A DNA stretch of 64,000 nt. It comes from Pocillopora verrucosa. Taxonomy: Eukaryota > Cnidaria > Anthozoa > Scleractinia > Pocilloporidae. This document shows, in pieces, positions 20,066 to 36,400 of the stretch. The DNA lies in NCBI RefSeq assembly GCF_036669915.1, contig NC_089321.1, positions 2,771,316 to 2,835,315 on the forward strand, given 5' to 3'. Positions within the stretch are counted from its first letter, which is position 1. Every line of letters starts with the position of its first letter. A program made the position numbers and the translations under genes. The notes beneath the pieces were generated by a model. The model saw only the letters and a program-made list of their open reading frames with translations, had not been told where the DNA came from and searched no databases.

Positions 20066-23000
20066 ATGTGCCTTTGCCCCGAGGAATTTGCTTTCCGTCG
20101 TCTCAAATTGAGTCATCCTTATGCAAGTGCGTTTGCGACATCGCCGGTGAGTACCTCGGCTTTTTAAGGCAAGGAACATTTCCCTTTTAGATTCACGATC
20201 TGATCATAGACGGATTACTTTAGGGTCTTTCATTTGTTCCTTGCACGGATCATGTTTATCAAAGATTGTTTAAAGAATTTCTGAAAATGAAGAGAAGTTT
20301 AGTTTTCTTCCCACAATGAATGAAAGTCCTTGTAAATGGCAAAGAGCACTGAATTCTTTGTAAATCAAGCCTTTATCTGCCAGTGAATTCATTATCTAGA
20401 AGGCATAAATAAGACGTGAGTTACTGGATCACGAATTTTGTCAAGCCATTTATGAAACTGACATTTGTAACAAATGCATTCTCTTAAAATTGGTGAGAGA
20501 CCCCCATTTCAAGAAAAGTAAAAGATCGTTGTGGTTCTGTAATGGCGCCAAAATCTTTGGATCAACGTTTACTGTTCATGGGAAGAGTAATAATTATGAA
20601 GTGGCGCGCTTCGACAGTCGCCCTTCAAGGGATTTCAGTGAGTTATCAATATAGTCAAATACTTTCTAGAAATACTGCGATAACAGGTATGTTAAGTCCA
20701 TTAAAACTTCGTGTTCATAAAACTGACGGTATCAAAAGATTACATTACGAACAAAATCAGTTAAAATCTTTACCTTTTTAAAAAATTACCTTGTATGATT
20801 TTCATTCGCTTAAATGATGCTACTTGATCTAATTATTCAAACACGGTTTCCGCGCACGAACTTAAGGTTCCATAGCCAACAGCGTAATTATCTTTCAACT
20901 TTAAAAAAGTTACACAGCAGCAGAAGTTTCATGGAGTCCCGCAGGACTTCAGGAGAGTTACATCATGGGAATGGAGCCTCTTTGAGCTCCCACTAATTCG
21001 CAATTATCTGTAAAATAAACAAATATTGACTAAAATATTTTATGCAACGCTAACAACTTGCACAGCCGAAAACTGTTTTAAATTATCACACTTGGTAGAC
21101 TTCATGAATCAGATACTCATTGCTCTTATTTGGTACGTTCACCATATGCAGTTTAATGAGATTAAGAGCGAACAAGACTTTCTGATTGTTTAACAAATGT
21201 ATTTGAAACACACCACAGAAGATTGTCATAATTATTCATAACCGTTTATTAGTTCTGCTTATATTTCTATTTCATCAAATTAGGAATTTTAAAATTACTC
21301 CTAAGACAATAACAAGAGAAGGTAACTTATGCTGAGAAGCACTATAAAAATTTTCGTTCATAAATGACTTCGGTCGCGAAACAGTATTGACATACGATTG
21401 TTTTCATAACAAAAACCTCGCTTTACTCGCGACAAAAAATATCGGGCTCCAGTAGTTTCAGATTGTATTGGTATAGCCCGCGCAGAAATCGCAATCACTC
21501 AACGGTGCAAAACGTGTATTTCGTGTCAAGTACATGTGGCGCCTAAAATCGAAGATAGCGCAAGTGATTGTGCTGGTCGTGTAGAACCTGTATGTTCTAA
21601 AATCCTACGATAAAAAAATTAATATCGTAATTTTTTCTAGCATGGAAACCAACGACCTTTCCTTCGAATTGTGAGCGAAGTATAAGTATCCATGACCCGT
21701 AAGGACCCGTGCGCGCAATCACATAGAACCTAGTGGAAATACAGTTCAGAAACATACGTTAATGATCCAGCACATCTTAATAACACGACCCAACACTAAC
21801 TGTCGATCAACAATTCACATTCTCTTTCAACCAAGTGCCTTTCCCAGGCGAACTTTTCACTCAGGATGTGTAAAGAATATACGTATGCTTCAAAAACCAT
21901 ATAATTTTCATCTCCCCTTTAAAAATTTTGAACGAAAATTTGCTTCTCACCGCGGTTTTGAGTCTCAATGTGTAATCTAACAGCTCGATATTGTTTTCAA
22001 ATGGGCAACTGAAAAATTTGACCATGGACGCCGTTATATTTAAATAAATCAGTGCACCTGCCTTCTACGCAAAACTACAACGCGCGGTCATTATACAAGG
22101 GAAGCATGCCTGCCTGTGTAGCATGCAGTTTGTTTTAAGGAAAGGTACTACAGGAATGGGAAAGAGAGGAGAGAGACTGACAAGTCAGAGTAAGAGGCCA
22201 GGTTACTGACTAAAAGTATGTAGTCGAATTTTTCTTAAATCTAAAAACAGTTTTTACAAGGTTTGGTTAGTCTGTGGATTCTCAATCTGCGGTAAATCAG
22301 TTCCCGGCGGATTTATAAATTGTATGTTACAGATTGGGAGGGTGATATAAGAAGATTATCTTTGCTCTCGGTATCGACTGACTGGCAGTATTTTGTCCCA
22401 ACAGTGGCTACCCCTTCCTTTGTTCCTCATTTACCGCCTCATCGCCGCCTTCTACTTTCTGTCATGGTTGATCTACAGTGGCTTTAGCGATGGTAACTAC
22501 TGGTTCATTTTCCTTAGTAACTGGGTCCTTACCTTTGTAACCGCTTACTTTCTGCTTGCCATGTTCATTACTACCCACTATTGCTGCGGATCTGGAGTCG
22601 AAGATGACCCGGCTGGCTACGGACCTCGTCGTTTCAAGTCGGAAACCTACATCGTGGGATTGTCTTCCGAAGATGAAAACGAGACCGAAGACGAAGGGAC
22701 ATCCTATGCCACTAAAGAAGATGATGAAGACGGGCTGAGCTGGCCACAGAAGGTATTGTGGGTACTTTTCGACATAGGAAGTGTTACTTCGCTGGTAGTC
22801 ACCATTTTCTATTGGTCAACGCTGTACCCTGTAAAAGGTGGAGCAATCGATGGTTTGAACATAAACGAACATATTTTAGCTGCCGTTTTTATGCTGATAG
22901 AAGTCGTATTTAGTAATATTCCCATCCGTCTCCTGCATTTTTTCTATCCTCATGCGTTTTCTTCGATCTACGTGCTTTTCAGCGTGATTTACTGGGGCGC

Positions 23001-23178
23001 TGGGGGAAAGAATAAGGAAGGCCTGAATTACATATACCAGATCATTGATTACGAAAAAGAACCAGGTCGTGCCATTTTTATGGTGTTCTTCTTGTTAATT
23101 GTAACGCAAACAATGGTGCATTTGTTCCTCTTCATATTGTTCAGATTTAGGGCGTGGCTTATATCTAAACTCCAATGA
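20066..23178 (+). CDS. Rolling-stone-like multi-pass membrane protein
   Basis: Two exons: 20066-20146 (27 codons, donor gtgagt) and 22405-23178 (acceptor ttttgtcccaacag, stop TGA). They join in phase 0 to give ...EEFAFRRLKLSHPYAS...SPW-LPLPLFLIYR, matching the short cysteine/EEF start followed by a W-containing junction typical of the Drosophila rolling stone family. The 284-residue product has about six or seven hydrophobic segments, an acidic loop (ENETEDEG, KEDDEDG) and family signatures such as LWVLFDIGS, VTIFYWSTLYP, NIPIRLLHFFYP and VIYWGAGG. Rolling stone is needed for myoblast fusion in flies; the role of cnidarian members is not established. The start is the ATG giving MCLCPEEF; an upstream in-frame ATG at 19901 adds unconserved residues. 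The intron is 2258 bases. An AATAAA lies at 23344. Confidence 0.82.
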
Positions 23179-23343
23179 ACCCAAGTAAAGTATGGTTATC
23201 ATTGAACGTTAAGAGGACTTGCAAAACGTAAAGAACGTTGTTAAGCTCAGTGAGACGCAAAGTCTGCCATATGTTAAGTTGCTAAAAATACAACCACTTT
23301 TAAGAGAAGAACTGTCCAGAGAATAATCTCTCGAGAACTGTAT

Positions 23344-23349
23344 AATAAA
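23344..23349 (+). terminator. Candidate polyadenylation signal for the rolling-stone-like gene
   Basis: AATAAA, 166 bases after the stop codon, is the first canonical hexamer downstream. No transcript end is available to confirm it. Confidence 0.4.
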
Positions 23350-23496
23350 CTCATAAGTCTCTCACCCGAGGAAAATTGATCAAGAAAATGTTGGTCGCAT
23401 TATTTTCCCTTGAATGAATTCATAAATTCTGCCAAAAGTGGGACGATAAAGTATCTTGCTTACTAGCGGGTTCTCTAAGGTGATATAAAGTTGTTC

Positions 23497-23707
23497 TTAA
23501 TCCTTTAAATCCTAAGAGTGATTAGCATCTAATTTCTCCCTACAATATCACCCCTGAATCACACATCAAGGTCATGAGAGTAAAGGAAATGATCACCAGG
23601 GAAGGATCCTTCTGATTGGCAAACAAATTCTCTCTGTCAGCACCTTAGGAATGTATAAAGAACAGTGTGGAGAATATGCATTCTGATGTTGGGGCGTTAA
23701 AGGTTAA
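23497..23707. mobile_element. TTAA-type MITE copy
   Basis: TTAA at both ends (23497-23500 and 23704-23707). The left end reads tcctttaaatcctaagagtg, and the interior shares the gattagcatctaatttctcc motif with the copy at 8523. The right end (ggggcgttaaaggttaa) is less similar to the left, so this is a diverged subfamily. Confidence 0.55.
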
Positions 23708-23936
23708 GTTAGTGTGCTGTTCCCTTACAAGCACTGCAATAGCTCCCCTGTATCACGGGTCTTAATCAATTTCTGCCGAAAAAAAATTAACCTTGCATGC
23801 AAAATCAGTAAGTGGATTAAATAGGAAATATTTGTTAACTTGTTTTTTCAAACGTTGTCAAGCTTTTTATCGCTTTTTTTAGTCAATTAAACATGCATTT
23901 TATTCCGAGTAAGAAATTTTCGTAAGCATTTTTTCG

Positions 23937-24170
23937 CTGTAACACTTTAACTCCCAAGATCTTATTAGTAATTCTCCTTACCGTCTGCCATACAGTTAAT
24001 GTGATACTTGTTTGGAGAATTTGGTATTGGATCAACTTATAATCCCCTCATTGAGGGGATTATAAGTTGATAGTTATTTTTCTATATTCTCATCACTTGT
24101 GTGGTTGATATTGTATTGATATTGTAAGGAGAAATTCTGTCTTGGTCACTCATGGGAGCTGAAGGGTTAA
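23937..24170. mobile_element. TTAA-type MITE copy with central palindrome
   Basis: The left end actttaactcccaagatctt and the right end catgggagctgaagggttaa are inverted copies. At 24031-24071 there is a perfect palindrome with 20-bp arms (atcaacttataatcccctca) around one base. This copy is the best in-window reference for the family and shows what the altered copy at 46524 should look like. Confidence 0.65.
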
Positions 24171-27100
24171 ATATGACACTCTATTTAGTGATAAGAGTAG
24201 CATTTTAGCTAAACGCTGTTTGTCTACGTTTTCATGCGCTTTTAATTAAGGGAAAAAAAGTTAGAAAAAAGTAGCTCAGTAAACGTGGGTTTTAAGATAG
24301 TTGGGATATGGAAGACCCAAAAGCCAGTTGTTGGAAAAAAAATGCATTTATAGTTAGCCAGTTTTCCTTGTTTATGACGAAAGGCCTCATTTTTAAACAA
24401 AAAATTGGCTAAAAAAAAAGTACAATGCAATGTATCTATCTCAATTTCATTAAAGCATTTATAAACTTCTCACGTGATATTATGTAACTGCGATGGTTAC
24501 TGATCTGTCTCTGAACAGTTTCGATTATTTTGGCTGTAGTGGGGAAACAGGAAAAACTATCCTCCGATTTTCTTAAAAAGTTCACCGATTCTGGACCTAT
24601 TAAGTGCCAATGTGCTATGTATGATTAAATCTCTGCGGGGCGGTTGCTAATTTTTTAACACGGCAATTAAAGTTCAAACAACAAAATCAATTATTGCATA
24701 TTTTGGTGACGTTTACATTTTCAGCTTCAGTGAAAAGAGTCTGAGATAAATAAAATGTAAGTGAGTTTCAAAAAACGCTATCTTATGAGCATCATGAAAA
24801 AGAGCTATAGCGCTTTCAACCTGTTTCTTAGGAGAAATAAATCAGCTTGAATGGAAGACTACACAACGTTAAGTAGTTACTTCTAACTAAAATCATTCTC
24901 TTTCCACCAAAATTCCGATTCCCAGACCAACCTATTCGAGTATATGAGCAATCATCAATCCTCAAGCAATACACCGAGTCAATTAAGTCTTCTTTGCAAA
25001 ACGTTTAAGTCGCCTGAATTACAGCAAGCTGAGGTGAATTTGATCGTGATCACTTCTAGACATTTACCATACCTTGATAGCGTTTCGCTGATTTTTTCCA
25101 CGACATTTCCATCGGTCACCCCAAAGAAGATGACTACAACCTTATTTCGATAGTTCAGCGGATTACTGAACATTTTGAAGTATCATATTCCTCTCAATGG
25201 GACCATTTTTTAGAAAATCATGCAGGGTTGTGCGTAAACAAACAATCTGAAGAGCATAATCTGCAAACTGTCAGCGGTAGTACTGCATGTAAAAAAAACT
25301 GGTGCCACAGTGAAGATTTGCAACTCTGTTCTGCACGAAGGAGGTATTAATATTTCTCGAGATTGTTCGATTCATCTGAAAATTTATGGACTCAAAAAAT
25401 CAAGGGTTGGACTCATATTCTATAGAGCAGGTGAGTGAAATCAAAGTTTTATTCCTAAGTCTTTTACACAATAAAATGAATCATGATCGTGACGATGAGT
25501 GTAGGTCTCTAATTGAGATTTATCGTTTTAGATAATAATAAGTGTTCTTAAGGCTTTAAAGCTTTTCCTTCAGATTAGAGCATGCATATCAAGGCGTATA
25601 GATTTAAATTTTTTTGCTGCTGACCGCAATCGCTTGGGAATTTACTAGAAAGGCAGACGCTGAAGAATTGTCTAATAGTTCCCGAGCGCTTATTTAGATT
25701 TCGGCCAAAAGGAGGGGCGCTTTTTGGAAGGAGGGCGCTTGATCGAGAGAGGTGCTTATTAAGAAATTAGTGACCGTTTTAGTGAAGCTTAAAAATTTAT
25801 AAATAAAGTAGCAATAGAAACAGGTGTTTTCTTGTATCCTTGCTTCTTAACAAAGTGAGGGGGGAGGGGGGTATATTTTTCATATTATGGCCGAGGGGGT
25901 GAGCGATTATTCGAGGGAGGGCGCTTATCAGAGCGTGGGCGTTTATTCGAGGAAATACGGTGTTTGAGAGGACCGGGCCTACGCGGTGTTGTGCATGCCT
26001 GTTACCCAAAGTAACGTATGTTAAGATAGTCTGGTGCAATTCAGCCGATTTAAACATAAAAGTGACGATGAACGGTACGGCCAAACGATTCAGGATTGTT
26101 CAATTACTCAGGAAGGAAGGTCTGGGATCGGAATTGCGCAGAGCGCAACAGCACAAGTGGCCAAAAGTGTGACTAAATGAACTATCAATTCCTTTGTTTA
26201 TGTCAGCTGTCAGGGAAAATTGAATGCATAAAGGTAAGGAAGAGTGGTGTCTCTAAATATGCTGGAAGCTTTAGCGTGTTACGATTAATGAATTAACACC
26301 CCTTATCGTTGCTAAGGCGATAAGAGTGTTGCACCCCTTATAAAGAGAAATTTGTGCGTTCTCATAGGGTACCCACATTCCAGAAAAATTTTAATAGGGG
26401 TCGAACGTTTTCATTTCCCTGTTTGTTTGATTCTCGTACACCCAATTCTTAAAGCTATAACTTCTTCACCACTTTTTCGTGAAAGCTATAGTCAGCAAAA
26501 AAACAAAAGAAAGAAGCAAAATCTGATCAAGCTAAAAATAAAAGGGCCTTCGATGAGGTATTTCCATGAAATAAATGTTGGAATACGTGAATCAAAAATT
26601 CGCACTACAAGTTAATCTAACTGGACTAACGCAATTGTTTCTGTGTCCCATACGGCAGACAAATTTTCAAGATCTTTCTTCAATATTCAATTGGCTCTCC
26701 GGCCGAGATTATCCTCATCGGTAGCTCGTGTTTCTTTCCGATTGTTTGTCCATTTGCCATCTCTGACTGGGGCGAACGAAAAAAAAGAAATTCAAATATT
26801 TACGAGAAATAGGCAACTGTGACCACGTTTGTGTGAATCTAACACAAGTCGGCTTTGTGAAAGGGGTTTCACCCTCAAGTACAGCTTTTCACATCTCTAC
26901 GAGAAGTACTAATAACAATGGCCACAGTCTAGATTCTCCCGACTAAGACCGACGTCTTAATAATGCAAAGTTATTATGTTTATTTTGATGAAATCGAACT
27001 GCAAACATTACCAAAACAATTGGGAGCTCAGATTCAGTCAGAAAAAAATTCACGCAGCCTTATCATCTCTAAGTAGCATCCAGAAAATAAAGTCGGTTGT

Positions 27101-27887
27101 GCGAAGTTTGCCATGAGAAAATAAACACATTTCTTTTATAATTAAATAATTCCAAACTAAAAAATGTGTTATTTCCGGATAAGATGAATTCATTTTCACC
27201 CTCGTCAGTAAAATGAATGTTCATCACGCAAGAAATACTGATGAGCTTTCAAAATCATTTGACTCACTATTTTCCTAACAAGTGAAACGCAATTTTTCGA
27301 TTGTATTTTTTATTAAAAAAGAATGATTTCAGATTAAGCGAGAAGAATCATCTCGACAAAATATTTTTTTTCTTGGTTTGATTCATGGATTGATGTGAGG
27401 AAAAAGTCAACAACGTGCACGTGAATCTCTTTTATATCATGTTTTAGTCCTAGAAGATAATCTTTATACGCACAACAACTGGCTTCAATAGCATTCTGCG
27501 GAGAATTTCTAACTTTAGTTATTTAAACGGACATAACCTTCAAACAAATTAAAGAAAAGCTGAAAATGAATGAGTATACTTTTCAAGATTTGACTTGAAA
27601 AGAAATTATTTTAGTACAAAGCCAATGGCTTGAGAATCCACTGTGTTCTCTTCCTAAATTTATGATTAGCATGAGTGGTGAAGATTGTTAACAAAATATG
27701 TTTGAGTAACCACATAAGGCTGTTACAGAAGGGTAAAAGTGGGAATGAACGAAAAAATCGTTTTGAATAGCGAGATCGTTTAATTGATCCTCTGATCTTG
27801 CGTAAAAGGTAAGAATATTAAGTCTAGCTGTACACGGCTGTAATGTGTGCACTGTAAGAGAAAAGTTACTTAACCTTTCGCCACCAG
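24171..27887. other. Gene-poor intergenic sequence
   Basis: No supported exon. At about 25660-25960 there are degenerate GAGGG(G/A)GGGCGCTTATT-type units, a decayed minisatellite. Open frames here are short and AT-driven. Confidence 0.4.
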
Positions 27888-28040
27888 TGAATAAAGGGGG
27901 TAAGTTTCTAAAGAAACAGTGGTGCTGCGTCGGTGGGAGAGTGTAACATTCGCTCTGACGAGAAGCTAACGCTCGAAACGTCAGCTCTTAAACTCTTTAT
28001 AGTGGCCAATTCTCAGTTGATAATACTAAATTACTCTTTC
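27888..28040 (+). mobile_element. Penelope-like terminal fragment with hammerhead-like core
   Basis: The stretch aataaagggggtaagtttct...gggagagtgtaac is followed by CUGACGA (27955-27961), a short stem-loop AGC-UAAC-GCU, GAAA (27975-27978) and CGUCAG, which can pair with CUGACG. The same sequence family recurs at 44520-44672, where the gggggtaagttt portion is in inverted orientation. The pattern fits pseudo-LTR pieces of a Penelope-like element. Confidence 0.45.
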
Positions 28041-31000
28041 CCCACCAGCTCTCGTGAAAACTTGAGCCAGCGTTTCAGAAATTTATATGACATACTCAAT
28101 ACAATCCTTTTATGCTTTAAGGCTCGGCGTAAACTAACCAGAAAGAGAGTTTGAGCATAAGTATCTCTGAACACTAGAAAATTGAACAATGAAAGCATAT
28201 CGTCACTCTATAAAAATTTGACCTTGACTAAAAGTGTGATTGCGACAAGGAACCGGTTTGATTCTGCGCGCCGCTGTCTCGCAGCTACGTACAACTTTTG
28301 CCCTCCAACAATGGAATTTCCATCCACCAGTTTGTGTTTAAGCAAATTTATTAGATTGAGCCTTTTGAATTCACAATATCTATTTCGCCTTGAGAATGAA
28401 TCTAAACTTCCTTGAAAGTAGATATGAGGCGAGTTTTCTTGTAGTGAATAATTTTTTAAACTCAATTTGAGTTATTTTGATCCAGTCAAAGTTAAGCAAG
28501 GTTTGATCATATCAGCGGCAAAAACATCTGCAGAAAAACATAAATTTGTTTCACTTAAGTGACCGAAACACCTTTAACTACATCTTCCAATTCAATTCTG
28601 ATGAGGGAAAAAAAAGGAACTCAAACATTAAACTTGTTCCATTTGGACTGAGTGTTTCTGATCTTTTCATCTCATTGAGAGCTACATTGTCAGTAGTCTT
28701 AAATGAAAATGCTACAGACTCTCAATACCTCAAAACAAATAATTACTTTTAACTCTGGTTCAAAATATTCTAGGCTCGAATTGCCAGAGAGAAGAGACAA
28801 CGATCCACATGAAACGGCTAATCTCAGTTTTTCGATAACGAGGAGTTTGAGTGAGCCTGTACGATTCGAGAAAACAGAACCAATCTGCGTTCAATATTTT
28901 GATAGCTTGGTTCATTTTATCACACGAAGAGTTAGGAAAGTTTCTTTTCATTATTTGTGAATGTAAATCCCATTAGTGTTCATATCAGTTATGGTTCGAA
29001 GCTTACATGGATGAAAAAAGAAAGCTGGGAAGTGGGAAAAGTGGGAAGTGGTTTCAAGTAGCTCGCATATTGCTAAATGTAAATAGAGGGGAACTTGAAT
29101 CGGAAAGCGTTAAATTTGTAAAATCAATCGGAACTGATTTTTTTCATTGCTTCATGAAGCACGTATCTCATGAAACAACTCGGAAATGTTAAAGTGAGAT
29201 AGGACACATCGAAACCAATTTTTTGTTATCTGTATTTAATGTTGTGTTTTACGAAGGCATGCACGGACATAATATAGACTTCAAGCTATGACTTGTCATA
29301 ACAATACCAGCACTTTACATTTACAAACAAAGAGGCTTTGTGTATTTTAAGGATTGTTTACGATAAAACAATTTCATCAACTTTTTATCTGCGATATCGT
29401 ATCATTATCCACGATCTGCTTAGACGACAATGTTTTGTCGCGAGAAGCTTGGTTTTGTTTTAACTGTTTGCTGTTTAAAACTGTTACGTCAGAACAGCGA
29501 CTTCAAATTTGTTTGCAAAAGTCGTTACTGAGGTCAGTCAAACAGTTTACTTTCAAAATACTTGCTATAGCAATATTTTGCTCTTAGTTAGGTAAGATTC
29601 TAATGTTAACGGAATTTCTTCGGAGTGAAAGCGACCGATCTTCTGTCAAGACCATCAGCACAATGGAAGAGCCGCATCGATTTCACTTAAATTATCATAT
29701 CAAAGAAGAACGCGTCAGTAATATGGAGGTTCAATAAACTGCGTGATTAACAGAAAGCAGTAAATAACATAGGACTCGACTTATTAACCCTTCATTATCA
29801 TAACAGAGCCTTTAGAAAGTAATATAGTTTAGCAAGTTTCGGTAAACAAAGGTGCCCACAATCATAGGCTGATTAAAGAAAGAATTTTATGATCAAAGTG
29901 CCGAAAATACTTCCTTCGGGCTCCTCGGTGGCCGCCTTCCCTTCCATATCAACAAAGTAGCCTGACTTAACACAAAGACAGTATAAATGACACTCACCAA
30001 CTTGTTCTCTTCTGGCTCATAAATTATTTCGTCTCGCACGTTTTAATGGCTTTGGAGATTGAAGAGTTTTTATTAATCTTTTTCAATCTCGACTTGCTAT
30101 TGTTGCCCAAATTTACACCACAGTGTTAAAAACAAAGGTCAAATTAATTGAATATGCGCTTGAAAAAGCGCCGCAATGTGCCTGAGTGATGCCGCCTTGA
30201 AAAGAAGAGAAATGTAATCAAACCAGAAAACAATGTTAGCGGCAAACGAAGAGAGTGTTCTACTTCTCCTTGGAAGGAACTTTTTAATGCTTTTAATTTT
30301 ATACTGCATTGTTTTTTGCGTGTTACAATTTCGTCACTTTTGAGAAAAAAAACATCACAGCGAGTTACAAAAATTGTGGTATACATATAAAACACAGAGA
30401 CAATTTTCGTCCACACTTCTATGCTGTTGTGTCCTTGGAGTCGCATGAAAGTGTGAAAGGAGTCGCGAACTGAACTTTTTTTTCGCTCTCTCACGAGTAG
30501 TTAGCACAAACACGAAAGTACCATTGGAGAGTCCATGGTCCTTTGGAAAGCTTTTTATAGCAACAACACGCCCCTGTTTTCATTAGTAAGATGTTCCGAA
30601 GCGCCGTGGAAAATGAACTTCTCGTTTGGAAGTAATTTCTTTTCTCAAAGGCAGGCGTTAACTTTGCGAAATATGCCGCGCAATTTGATTGAATTCACCT
30701 GTTCTGTTCAAAACTTTTTCTGAAGTCAATTAACAAAATTAACATTCTGATGGTCCATAGCCGGAAATATATCGTTTTGAACTGGCCGGAGGTAAATAAG
30801 TTAATGTATATCTGCCAGATACCGGGAAAACCTGGAAGGGACGAAGATGTTTAATTAAGACGCTGATATTTGAATTTCCCGTCTTGGTTTATTTTATTTA
30901 AGCTACAGAGTTATCTTTACAAGTCTAATACAAGGGATATCAAACCAACATTGCCACTTGAATATCTCAGATATGTAAGCGATATCAGAACACACCGAAT

Positions 31001-32292
31001 TTGTTAAATAACAACTTTCACTTTGATGTGAAGTATGGCCCGCGTTTCTTAATTTTTCATGCATAAACATCAACTGCTTGTATACAAACGCTATTTACAA
31101 GACTATAGTTCTAATCATAACGAAGATTTCCTTCAAATAACGTTAATCATCTTTATCTTAATAAATATTTCTCTTGCTTGATTTTACCAACTATATTAAT
31201 CTTAATCAATAATTTTTCAGGTTTTATGTACATATTCATATTATCGCTTAAGCTATTTCCTCTTGGGTTGTTTTCGGATATCGAGACCAGGAAATATCGT
31301 GTTAATAATGAGCAAGTTGTGCTTTTGAGCTTAGGGATCTGTGTACTTTGATGTGAGCGATAATTCTTACAATACTGTAAAAAATCTCTGGATTAAATCC
31401 TAAAATATGATGATTCCCTTAAAAGCTATCAGCTGCACTTTCTTAAGCTGTTCGTTACGTTTTAAACCTTATTTCCCCGGATTTGTGACGGTCGGCTTTC
31501 AAGGGACGTAAAAAATGTAAGGAAAAAGAGTCATGTAAGTAGAAGTCGTACCTGGCCGGCGAAGGGGTTAGTTAAAAATGAGAGCTTTCCGTTATGCTCA
31601 GGATAATTTCATCAAAAATCTAAAAACTTACTTATCTGGCCACTTAGTTCCGAGTACTTAAGCAAAATTCTCTTTTCACTGAAATACACCGGCATAGATA
31701 GATACCCTAGTTCGGACTCCTTCAAAAAATTAAAAGAAATACAGGTAAATAAATAAATAAATTCAAAATCTTGATTGAAGCTCAATAGAAAAAAAAGAAT
31801 TAATAAACCCGGTTTCAGTTCGGATCATTTTCCCTAAAGTTGGGCTTGACTAAATAAAAATATTTCTTTTTGAAGTTGTATTTTTTAACGATATAGGAGG
31901 AACAGTTTGGGTAAATTACGACGTTGCCTAATTATATCTAAATCCAACTATAAAAAACGCCGGAGGAAATAATTTTCGGAAATGACATGTTTTTGAATTC
32001 ATATTCTAAATAACCTATCGTTGGAAGCATTATGCCAAAAACTTTGGCATGTCAGTCAAAAATCAAATAGTTGGTTTTTTCGTTACTCCTTTCAGTTCAG
32101 TGCTAGAAGTCTAAATGTCCTCTCATGATGATAAATTTTCTTTCAGAAGCGAGGAAACTTTGAAGAGGAGTTATCCTATTTTTGAAACAAACTGTCGTAG
32201 TTTTCCTTTTTAAGCCTTTCTTTTCGAATTATTTACATCTTTTCTGAAGTTAATGATTTTTGTTTAGGGAGGAAAAGAAGTCCTTACAGAGT
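28041..32292. other. Gene-poor sequence 3' of brachyury
   Basis: About 4.2 kb of AT-rich DNA between the Penelope-like fragment and the brachyury stop codon. No exon, RNA gene or complete element was recognised. It may include the brachyury 3' UTR (read leftwards) and distal regulatory DNA. Confidence 0.4.
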
Positions 32293-35955
<3,663 letters not shown>

Positions 35956-36400
35956 AGCGTGTGTTGACTCGTTGTGCTTTTGCTCTCAATGACAGGACGT
36001 CCACGCAGCGAGAGGTACTAATAAAACATCACAAGAACAGATGATCGAACCGAAATGAAATTATTACTCCGTCGATCCAAGCAGCTTCCTAATTAGCCGT
36101 CAATGAATAAAAGTCACACCTCGTTCTGATATGTCAGAAAAGTAATTAACCATAGATATTTAAATCGAAGCGCATGGACCAATCAGGAAGCGCGCACTTC
36201 GAAAAGTAATTGAAATGCACAAGCAAGGAAATTTAGCAATAAACAGAGGCCGATCGAGCTTGACTCAGTGTAAAGAAACCGACCAATCACGATGCCGCTC
36301 AATAAACTCTTCTTTGCTTAGAGCATATTAATAATTATTGGACCGCTCTCAAAGTTAAACATACCGTACAGAGTGTGAAATAATAAGACAGCGAAAGTGA
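35956..36400 (-). promoter_or_regulatory. Candidate brachyury upstream/promoter region
   Basis: Immediately 5' of the brachyury ATG. It contains two CCAAT-type boxes, one at about 36177 (read on plus as accaatcagg) and one at about 36281 (accaatcacg), and an AT-rich TTTAAATA stretch at about 36160. No initiator or transcript start can be fixed from sequence alone, so this is a location-based suggestion. Confidence 0.3.

Noticed and set aside
22556..22738. Alternative plus frame inside the rolling-stone exon
   Set aside because: It is a shadow frame over the acidic loop of the real protein.
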